Positions 12,991 through 24,100 of a stretch of 64,000 bases of DNA are shown piece after piece. The position numbers were made by a program, and so were the translations under genes. Below the pieces are notes generated by a model that did not search any database, was not told the origin of the DNA, and worked only from the letters and a program-made list of their open reading frames with translations. Position 1 is the stretch's first letter, and the number at the start of each line of letters is the position of its first letter. The stretch is from Pseudoips prasinana (Eukaryota > Arthropoda > Insecta > Lepidoptera > Nolidae), in contig OX621241.1 of NCBI GenBank assembly GCA_951640165.1, forward strand, positions 10,049,001-10,113,000, in the 5' to 3' direction.

Positions 12991-13009
12991 TGGTGGCCTG
13001 GGGTCAAAA

Positions 13010-13307
13010 AAAAATATATTAGAAACCTCAATATCATTTTTGAAGACCTATCCATAGACACCCCACATACATGGGTACGATGAAAAAAAATTGTTGAGTT
13101 TCAGTTCTATGTATGGGGACCTCCCAAAATTATTGTTCTTTTTCTATTTTTATGTAAAAATCTTAATGCGGTTCACCGAATACATCTTCTTACCAAGTTT
13201 CAACAGTACAGCTCTTATAGTTTCGGAAAAAAGTGGCTGTGACATACGGACGGACAGACGGACATGACAGTTCCGTTTTTTGCCATTTGGCTACGGAACC
13301 CTAAAAT
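13010..13307 (+). repeat. Lepidopteran repeat ending 'ttggctacggaaccctaaaa'
   Basis: Contains 'ttaccaagtttcaacagtac', 'gacatacggacggacagacg' and the terminal phrase 'tttggctacggaaccctaaa', a combination found throughout lepidopteran genomes. It directly abuts the 5' end of the Jockey-type LINE, so one element may have inserted beside or within the other. Confidence 0.75.
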
Positions 13308-13869
13308 AGCTTCGGCCAATAGCAAAAAGTTATTTTTAAATTGGGGAAAAATAGTTCGGTAAAATAATACCTATGGCACATGAGACTTCGATTATTTTGA
13401 AATATGTCAAATAATACATATAGCAATAAAAACGTCGGTCAATAGTTTTCAGTAAAATGAAGATTGAACAAAAATAAATCGGTAAAGTGATCGGTTCCAA
13501 TACTAGTGGTATCTGCGCTCACTACCAAATACTTACCTTATGAATTAGAAATCTTCTGCGAACTCATCATCGGCTTAAGCTAAATTAATATATTTGAAAC
13601 AGCGAGAAAAAATATTGCATACATAAACAGTTCATGTACCTCTGAACGCGTATTTCTAATCACAATGAAAAAGGTTATGTATGTTACAAAAATTTTAAAT
13701 AGATTTCCCGTGTTATACTCAGATTCACATTCAGCGAAGCTTCTTGAACAGTAAGCCATGATGTTATTCACAAAATATATTTAAGGTACTAATCATATGC
13801 TTTACATATTAGGAACTTTCTCTTCGAATGGAGGCGCGCACCTAGTTCAAGATCATGTCAGCATCATCA

Positions 13870-14075
13870 TATCAGCCGAAAGACGTCAACGGCAGGACAA
13901 AGGCCTCTCCTGAGGATCTCCACAATCCTACTCCACAGGTTTTGCGCTAACCGCAACCAGCGGCTTCCAGTGACCCTCACAAGATCATAAGTCCATCTTT
14001 TATTGGTACTGCCCACGCTACGTCTCGTGATCGCCGCCACTTGAAAACCTTTCTGCCCCAACGGCCGTCGGTTCT
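13870..14075 (+). repeat. Second copy of the 'actgctggacaaaggcc' repeat family
   Basis: Carries 'ggacaaaggcctctcctgag', 'gatctccacaatcc' and ends 'ctgccccaacggccgtcggt'. It is more complete at the right end than the copy at 5560-5760. Confidence 0.75.
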
Positions 14076-14394
14076 AGAGATATATCTTTAATATATGGTA
14101 GGAAAATAAAAGCTTAAACATTAGAGGTGTTCAAATTGTTATTTTCCTAAAATATGTGGTACTATTGTACCATAACTAAAATACACATACAACTTGTAAC
14201 TCAAGCAATAGATGTTACGTGTATGTTAGTTAAGGTAGAATGTTGTTAAGGTTTTCTCCAGCATTGACCTCATTAATCTGACATGATGATGATATGTAAC
14301 AAACATGAAGTAGCGCTGATCGAGGGATATACTTTTATGATGTGAAATTTTTGTATAATTTTTTGTAGTTGTTCCTTACTTGTTCTATTTAGTC

Positions 14395-14490
14395 GTATGG
14401 GCGATAGTTACAAATCAAATCAAATCTTGATTATATCGGTATTACTCTAGTTGTTCAAGTCACCCACATAAGGCTTAACGACTGTTTTTT
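14395..14490. repeat. Fragment of the 'ttgttcaagtcac' repeat
   Basis: Shares 'gtatgggcgatagtta', 'gttgttcaagtcaccc' and 'aggcttaacgactgt' with the copy at 1172-1392. The right half is missing. Confidence 0.5.
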
Positions 14491-15131
14491 AAAGAATACA
14501 ACAAGAAGGACCATTGCAACCTTAACTGTTCCATTCTTAAAGGATCTGTTTATGTTTTGTATTTATTCGCCCAGATTGTCAATAAGAATGCTTTCTCTGA
14601 AAACAAGTGACAGCTGTATTCCTAACTTTTGACAATATACACACACTGAGAAATACTGACACAATATATTATATTTCTGAGAATAATATGTATATGTCAA
14701 CAAATTAATTTAAAAATGATATTATTTTCAAAACAATCGGATTGAACCCAATCGTTATAAAGTTTTTATTTCTCATAATGGTTATATCCATAAGCTTAAG
14801 TTACGAAGTAAAATATTTTATTGTATTACAATTAACACTTCACAGATTTTTTTAACCCGACTGCACCACCATCTTGCATCCTTTATAGAAATAAAACCAC
14901 TGCAACGAACGTTTAGTTTGTAATGGTAAAAACATACGATCTATGAATTGGTAATTAATAAGGGAGCTTCTCTATTTTACGACGGGTATTATAAAGCGGG
15001 GAATTAAATTATTTTTATTAGCAACTCTATGTGTCAGACGCATCGCACGACGTGTATTTCCAAAGAAGTTGGCCGTCATTTTGTTATATTTGTGTATTTT
15101 ATCAGCGAATTTTATGTGATTAAGCATTAAA

Positions 15132-18100
15132 ATGGCGAAATTGGTTGATATATATAACAGCGAAAAAGAACCTGTGATTAAAAGGCGACAGTTGCCGTTA
15201 ACTATATATGAAAATCTTACCGTAAGTACATGCACTTTGACATTACCACAAGCGTAGATTATTCAGAGCTAGATTTATTGAAAAATATAGTCACTTGCAG
15301 TAAAAAATAAACATCCGCTCACGATAGCAGTTATATAAACTCTCTATTTAGGTGACGCTATTTATTGCAGTGTTGACTTTGTGTCCCGAGTTCATTGATT
15401 TTAATTTCAATGTAATGACGTCTTGGAGTTGACCTTATTTTGCGAATATATTCCTTTGTTGAAGTCTGGCGACTATTATTTTGTTTGCAGATGATCATGG
15501 ATTTAAACACAATGGGTTTGATTTGTGACAATCCACAAGTGAAAGGCCGGGAGTATGAAGAATTTATGCGCAAGTATAGAATCTTAACGACGGACGAGTT
15601 GAAAGCAGCGCTCCGAGTCGACGCTTCCGATATATTTAATGTATTAAATCAAAGCATTCCTTGTGTTGGCTGTCGAAGAAGGTATGGTACTTTTATGTGC
15701 CTCACATTTTGTAGGTTATTATTGATCTCATGATAAGCAATAATTTTCAAGATTGAAAACACATGATATTGACATCTGTAGTTGAACTTGTGTACTAACA
15801 CTACTTTAACTTACACAATGGTAACTTGTACATCCTTGTACACTATAACTTGGATGAAAATACCATTATCATGCCACCATTGCTGTTGTTGTGAATTAAT
15901 TAATCAGAGATAAGTTATCTATTAATATTTTTGATGTGCATACATTTAGTATAGCTATTATGGCAAATTTATGATACTACTTCAGTGGTCAAGTGGTCCA
16001 AGATATCTGTTTAGTTGCTGGAGTTTGGAGATTGTAGGTTAAATCATGGTCTGGACAAATTATATTGTTGTGTTAGTTTATAGCATTTTTAACCAATAAT
16101 AGCATAAATCTAATCTCAAAACAGAAAATAATCATAAATTTAATGATTTTCAGTTTTTAATTTACACTGAAATATGATATTATCTTTTATATGCAACTTT
16201 GAACATATCAGTTGGTGATGTTTCTAGAAGCAAAGTTAATTGATGATTCCTACATCCTCCATAAGTTTGTCAGAGAGAGAACTCATAATTTTAATTGGAA
16301 GTAAATAAGTCTTAGAGTTAATAATAACATTGTGAGGATATTTTTTTTTATTATTAACCTGCAATCGGTCATGGCTATAATCAGGTTGGTTGAAGTGAAA
16401 TAAGTTTTAGAGGATTAGGGCCACTGCCCCAACTCTCTTCAGTCATCAAGCACATTGGCTCTTTTCAATTGTCTAATTTCTTTGCAGATGCATATTTGCC
16501 AGAGGATTAGGATGATTCATCAAGCCATCTGTGTATTTTTCGGAGTAAACTTTAGCTTCTTCAATCACAGTTTTCATGTCCAAGTACTCATGAATCTTTG
16601 AGTTGCGAGTGAACCAAGTTGCGCCACCTATAGTCCTCAATAAGTCTAAATAGGCTTGATAACTGCGCAATACACTCTAAGTTTGTTACTGAGGGATACC
16701 GTTGACTGTCATCCTAGTAACCACAAAAGATTTCTGAATTGGTTATTAATCTCATCTCGTATTTTCGTTATATGGTCTTTCCATGTCAAACGTTGGTCCA
16801 AGTAGAATCTCAAGTATTTCACACATTTGGATTGTGACAATGTTTCCTGACCGAGGTTGACTGTTGGGCATAACTTCTTCCTCAGAGTAAATGTGATGTG
16901 GTAAGACTTAGGGGCACTTGCTTGAACGCGCCATTTTAGCAACCACTCATTGATTAGGTTTAATAAAAATTGTGAGGATATGATGGCATAAGGAAGAAAT
17001 TATAACAAGTGACAGAATTATTTGTCTATGGTTTATCTTAGGAAAACTGCTAAATAAATATTGCCCAACCAAATTTTGCAGTATTGAAAGAAAGGTGTAT
17101 CAGGAATGTATGGCTGCAAACTAACATTCTATTTTTATGTATTTCACATTTTATATGAATTGTTGATGTTTCTATCAACATTAATTAAATGTACAAGAAA
17201 ATTAATTCTTCTGTGTAATCAATTTGACAGAAAACATCAATCAAATTTTATACACATCAATAATTAATTTTAATTGTCAGTAATAGTCCTTATTACTGAC
17301 AATTAAAATTAATTATTGATGTGTATAAAATTTTTAAACACCCTAAGATCAAATAACCTGCATTGCCTGTTTCTCATGACAATTGATACAGGTAACCAGG
17401 GGCTCTACCTCTCTTTAAATAAGGGTTCAAAATGACTTAATCAATCGTTAAATTGGCTTCAACATTGACAATCAATTCCAGACAATTTATGACGTCACAT
17501 GTGGACATAAAAGCCAATTTAACAATGATTAAGTCATTTTGAACCTTTTTTTATTTGAATGCCATTTTGACTTAGCCGGTAGAGCCCCAGAACCCCAATG
17601 AAGTTAGATTTGATTTTGTCAGCCATAGATAAGGGCCTTATTAGTTCTGGATCCTTGGATTTCTGGATCCTTTCCATCAAATGCTGACAAACCTAAGAGG
17701 CTGGCTATGTCTGGGAGCAAACATACAACAGTTTTATTTTATTTAAAACAACGGCCTCTTTCAATGTCATATATACAATGCAAAAAACACAACTAACACT
17801 ATGCAATGCACACCCATACTCTTAAAAACTAGACGTGGTCACACAAATAGAAGTTCTGTGCAGCAATCTTAGATCACAGATAGTCAGTGAAAAACAACAA
17901 TTAACAACAACAAGTAACACTTATTAAATCCTCAGTATAAGAATTATAAGTGCATAGCAAACATTTTTAATTATGCAGTAACAGCATTTTTTATTTCAAC
18001 TACTATGTTGTTGCACACATTTAAAAGATTCATTTTAGACTTTAGTGTGATAAAAATATAAAAACCTTGGAGAAAATAGATCCTAGACCCTACTTTGTAG

Positions 18101-21100
18101 CATGTCCCAGACATGATGTCTCATTGGTTAAGCACCTTGGTTTGTCATGAAGAGTTTAATTCCATGCTGTTTGGTGGAAACAAACTACTATAATGTTACG
18201 TACTCGTAGGTTCTGCACATTCAAACTCCGACATATTTTGCACACACAATATTTAATCGAACAGAGTAACATTCTCATCTCATCTACCGTCATACAAAGA
18301 ATCCCTCCTTAATAATTCCGCTACCCTATTTATACTTTTATCAGTGACAACCATTTGAAAGTATAATATCGATTATTAATAGTTTTAAGATGTAAAATTA
18401 TTATAGAATTATTACAGTAATTAATAAAATGATAATCACTAATCAAATAAATAATCATAGTATTATAATATAGCAGCTACGTCGTAACCGTTGCGCGGCT
18501 ATTGAGTACTTCATAACAATAAATAAGCGTCCCTTAGTTTTAGATTTTTAGAGTAAAAAACATATAATTTGGGAGACATTATTACAGGTGTTTGAATGTA
18601 AACTCCAGGATCTAACTTAACTAGTGACCAAGGGGTACTAAAATCATAGACATGACAGATATTGTGTGCATGAACATGTCTTCAGTCTGGGTGTAATTAT
18701 CTATATAAGTATGTATTTGCAAAAAAAAACTTATGCCCACTACCCAGAGGGGTAGGCAGAAACACACAATCCTTCACAATCCTTTCACACCTTTTTTACC
18801 TTGATTACTCTCATTATATTCTTCATACATGCTCTACATGCTCCTCTCTTTAGGATCACCTGATCTTCCTTGAGAACAACTCATCTCTTTATTTTAATAA
18901 TTATTTAATCAAATGTGTACACCCTCAGTTGATTTATATGCAAGCCACTGTGTGCATGTTTATGATATATGTGTATCTTTTAAAGAAGTGTCAAAGGCTT
19001 CAATGTAAATGATATAACACTGAAATATTTTGCTATTTAATTTCTCTAGCAGTGGTTTGAGTTATCATCATCAATTTGTCCCTTTATTGCTAGTGGGTAT
19101 GGTTTCCACCCTTAGTCCTGATGTTCAACCATTGTATGTGAGCCCTGGCAGCCTTCATTCCATCCAGCCCACCTCTTTCCGGAAGCATATTAGGTCTCCC
19201 AACCTTCTCAGGGCTTCTGTAAGGGTTTTTGGTGATCCCAGGGTTTTCCTCCAGATTTTCTTAATCTCTCTGCAGTCGAGGAGCATGTGCGCGACCATTT
19301 CCTCAGTGTCCATGCACACTCTGCACAGAGAGGGATTTGAATTATGGTTGTGTACAAAGTGCTACTTTAAGGAAAAAATAAAGTCAGTCTAAAATAAAGT
19401 TTTTAGATGGGATTGATATCTTTTCTTTATATTTGACTAAAGAGTTAACAAAGACCTCAACTACACATGAAAGAATGATGGCCAAATCGTACCTTACCAT
19501 GAAAAGATAGCGTCCTGATAGGCCAGATGTCTGTAAAATACACTTATTTTTTAAGATCTTTAAAAATACATGAAATATCCTTATAAGAAGCCACAAAAAA
19601 AAGTTATCCATTTATTTTAGTTAATGTATTTTTTCCCAATTTATTTAGGACAATAGTTTCGGAATGCAGCACCTATTCACATTCGTTTCGCGTATGAAAT
19701 GACTTGGTATTAGAAGACTATAATTATTCACATTTTTATGAATAGTTGCTGACTTCAATTCATTTTAATAAGTATGTAGACATCACATCGTTTAAACTAT
19801 GCTCATTATTAATTATAGGACAAAATTGGTCATCCAAGCGGACTAGCCTCCAGGAGTCGTATTCACATTCCTATTCCCTTTGCAATTTGTCATCGAAATC
19901 TTGAAAGTGTGATAGTCAGACTTGACAGACTTTCTATTTTTTTCTATTTTTTGGGAAATTCTCTAAGAGAAATCGAAAAAAGAACCGAGATTGCTTTTTA
20001 CCCTCTTCGCTTATCACTAATTGCACTATTAGGTTACGCTGCAGTAGGGTAGTTGTTGATTCTAACCTCAAAAATATTGTTGATATTATTAAAAAACTTG
20101 GCTATTTAGATATGATTTTCAAACGGGATCGTGTTTACAACATAAAAACAAACCAATCTAATTATAGTTTATTTTGGGACGTGAAAAGTGAAAAATAAAA
20201 GTCAAGCCCAGCACCTATAGAGATTTGGCTATTGTTCTTTAAGAAATTGGTTGAACATCAGTTTACACAAACATACACAAAAATTCCCATAAAATCTCAC
20301 TTTTTATGAATAGGTAAAATGTTGATTGTTACATGATTTAAAAATCTCTTTCAATGGTAAAGGATGGGGTTCGCTTATGTGCTGATTGCTCACTTCTTGT
20401 GCACTTTTAGAACAACTGTACTGCGTCTAAAAAGTAAATATGGCTAAACACAGTACAAACCAAAACTGTGCCTTTGTCACATAGAAAAAAAACTGAAATA
20501 CATAATATTTAAGAGGGCTTAGCAATATGCTCCTATAGTGACTGCAACAAATTATATGAATTTAATAATTTCTTACCTGACATTGCGGGTGATGTAACAG
20601 TACAATTTTTATGTAGGTACCATTTACATGTTTCGAAAACATGAAATTGAGAAAATATTGTTTGTATTTTCGACCAAGTTTTAACTGAATTCTTTTGTCT
20701 TATCTAGGTATACATAATCCTTTCGTTGCCAAATTACCCTAGTGTCAGAGTTGTTCAAGCCTCGCAGTAGGCTTCTAATGTGGTTTAACAACTACAACCA
20801 GAACCTACAGTTTAAGATATTCTTCGAAGCACAGACACACTAGGCAATAAAAATATGTAGTTAGTCACCCGTTTGTTGACTGATTGCGTACCTATATGCT
20901 TAACCTTGCTGTTCAAACACGAACCGGTGAGAACAACACTAGCTATGAGTGCCATAACTTTATTTCTAGTTCTAAACATGATGGTTGAAATATTGGTTGC
21001 ATTATTTTTAATTAATGTTCGCGAAACACCAAATGATTTTGATATTCATCAATATCAGCTAATTTTATTTGATTCTATTAATAAAGTATGTTTGTTTATT

Positions 21101-24100
21101 TTCAGCGTGGAACGCCTTTTTTATCAGCTATGTAAATCAGGCCATCCCACATTGGATCCATTGGTGCTCACATCTGATGAAATAATGACAATAAGAGAAG
21201 ACAAAATAGTTCATCCACAGTCACTAGCAACTTTATTAAATGGTCACAGGTACAATTATTTAATTTTAAATTATTTGTAGCGACTATTTAGAAGCACAGA
21301 CTTCATGGATATAGTCTGTTTACTAAACTGTTCAAAAAATTTGGTAACTGATACATTTTACTGCTTAACAATGGAATACGGTCGCGCATTATTCTTTTGA
21401 CTAGTTGATAATTATGTGTAGTAAAAGCGAGGTATGATTATATTGGACATATTTTAATATAATTGAGAATCTACTTGATGCAAGACATCAAGCAGTGCAC
21501 TCTACTGTGGCCAACTTCTTAGTGTCGGTGAATTAAATATATTTGTAAAAATAATTAGGCATTCTCAATTCTCTGCGAATTTAGTGTAAAGATAGAATAC
21601 ATAATAGTTTAAACATATCCTTTATGTTACATCTGAATATTAGAAAAAAAAATACCAGGCTTTAGAGTTGGCAAGACATAAATTATTTATAAAAATGTTT
21701 TAGGTTTTAGAACAAGCTTCCCATGCATATTAATAAACTCTCTGTTACAAGGTTTGATACACATGTTATCAGGCAGTTTATTAGATAAGTGCTAAAGGTT
21801 AATATACTATAAAAGTGTATAGAAAAATATTTGGCTCTCTGCATCTACGTGCATATTGCTCGCTGGAGATCTTAGTCATGACTAATATGATGTGTTACAT
21901 GAAATATCTATAATTATAATTGCTAATATATTTAAATTTCAGAACTGTTGGTTCGGTCTTAAAATTAATAATATTACTTACAGTTGTTTTGATATTTTTC
22001 CGTTCTCTTACTATCCGTAATTAGAACATTTGTAAATAATTTAATTAAGTGGCTTAGTGGACTAAATCCCGTGTATCTGCTGACTTGAGTATGTTTAGCC
22101 GGACTGTCTTAACTGGGAGTTTGTTTTGCTGGGTATTCTCAGTGGGGGCGAGTTGGCCCCAGAAGTACACAAGGTCCGCCATAATAATTAGATTGGATTC
22201 TTATGAAATCTTACCTTAGTATAGACTGAACCATTCAGTCACAATGTAGTAAAATATCTCTGAAAAAACGGTCACTGAGTATTTAAACTTATAAATAATC
22301 ATTTTGAGAATAACTTAATAAGCCACTTAACTAAATAAGTAATTTAATTTAGCCATTACTATCATAAAGTAAATAGTAAACTTTCACTGTCTGTTCCTTC
22401 TAAATTTTTCAGTAGTTGCAAACGTCTTAAGTAATATCTCGAGTGTATACCAGTAAGAGTGTCTTTATTTCCAGTACGGGCATTGAATATTTAATTCTAA
22501 GTCAACCGAGATGGAAAAAATCACAGCGTTGCACGCTTCATTCGCTGGAGGCGGGCACAGCGCGCGGCTGGGGCAGCGCGCCGGGCGGGGCGGGGGCGGC
22601 GGGCGGGGCGGGCGCGGCGCCGGGCCCGGGCGCGTGCTGGGGCTGGGCCGCGTGGGGCTGGGGCGGGCGCGCGGCCTGGCGCGCCGCCTGGGACGCTATG
22701 CGCGCCTCTGCGAGAGACCACGTCACCCTCGTACACTTCAACACTCTACACGACACGCTACACAATTATCTAAGGAAACATCGCTTCTGTGCCGATTGTA
22801 AGACTAAAGTAAGTGCCCTCTTTTTAATAATAACTTTATTAATCATAATATCTTGTTCATTCTTGTTCATCATTTAGTTATAAGACCCGATTTCAAACTA
22901 AACAATTTACTTAACACCCAGTGGCAAGTGAAGCTGTCTCGATGTTGTATCTGTATTACTACTGATGTTTTTTACTAAAAAAAATCAATCAAAATCAAAA
23001 GCTCCATACTAACAATCATTTGGCATGAAAGGGGCAGATCCCCCCCACTTTATTCCCAAGAACTTAAAACTCTTATAGCTAAAAACTTTATCAGCCAATT
23101 TAAATATTTTTTAGCTTTCTGTATCATATGTGTATCAATTTCTTACTAAGCTATATTTAATAAATCAGTCAGAGCACCTATTGTGCTAAAAAATCAACAA
23201 TTTGTGTTTGTTACTTTGGCTCATCTATCACAAATCTGTGCAGTTTCCTTCCTCCGGCACATTATTGATTGACAATCAGCGCCCCTAGCGGAAACTTGAG
23301 TGAACTAAGTTACGTTTCACCGAGGAAGTAAATTATACGGAATTTTGCTAGAGATACCGTACCGTACTGATGGTACAAAAGGACATAACTGTTGCCTGAT
23401 TGCAAAATATTCCAATAGATGATCATATGATTGTTGCAGGTATTGCGAGCTTACCAGTTGTTAGTAGAAGAAAAAGAACCACAGAAAGAGAAGGGTTACG
23501 TGGGGGCACTGTATGGGGGCATTAAAAGATGTCTGCTAGACAAGCACTTACACTTACAAGCTAAGACTGATTATATCGCGCATCTTATATCTCGGGCTGA
23601 GCCTGAGCTTCTTGGAAACCATAGGGAGAGACATGCTAAGACACTAGAAATCGCACAAGAAGAGGTTAGTAATTTATTTTATGTAATTTAGCGGTTAATA
23701 TTGATTGACCAAGCTACGTCGAACTTTTTTTCTAGAATCATTATGTCTATATGTGCACAGTTGCATGTGAAAGTACAAAGTATTAATAATACCTCTCAAA
23801 CAATCTAAGTTTGCATTGTGAACTTGTTTCGGAGTCTGGTTGGTTGAGAGAGTACATTTAAGGAAAGCATATGGCCCATTTGAGGGTATGCTGTCACCGT
23901 AGCATAAGGATGTTTGCAACACCTGAAACTTCATTTTCACACTGCAGGCTCAATATTTTCACTCCTTTTTGGAAAGGCCTCACAATCTCCAAGACAGGGA
24001 ATTCACTGAATAGTCTTATTTTAAAGTGACAATTGTGAGGATGAAGTCCCTGTCTGTCTGTGAAAATATAGTTCGTTCTTAGTAGATATACTAGCAAGGG

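Larger units (their letters stand above)
9293..13004 (-). mobile_element. Jockey-type non-LTR retrotransposon, 5'-truncated and frameshifted
   Basis: A 3.7-kb GC-richer island read on the minus strand. It begins inside a gag-like ORF1 near 13004, continues through an APE-type endonuclease and a reverse transcriptase, and ends in a poly-A tail visible as eleven T at 9293-9303. The FADD reverse transcriptase box is intact, but the reading frame is broken in several places, so the copy is inactive as it stands. No target-site duplication could be found; the right edge abuts another repeat at 13010. Base composition differs sharply from the AT-rich surroundings. Clade assignment (Jockey group) rests on motif style only. 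Confidence 0.9.

Noticed and set aside
21106..22475. Suspected missing GGNBP2 exon between exons 3 and 4
   Set aside because: Phases of exons 3 and 4 join directly, and the residue count between conserved blocks equals that of the vertebrate protein, so no exon is missing.
22511..22801. Several overlapping Gly/Arg/Pro-rich frames on both strands
   Set aside because: They are shadows of the GC-rich part of GGNBP2 exon 4. The supported frame is fixed by splice phases and flanking conserved blocks.
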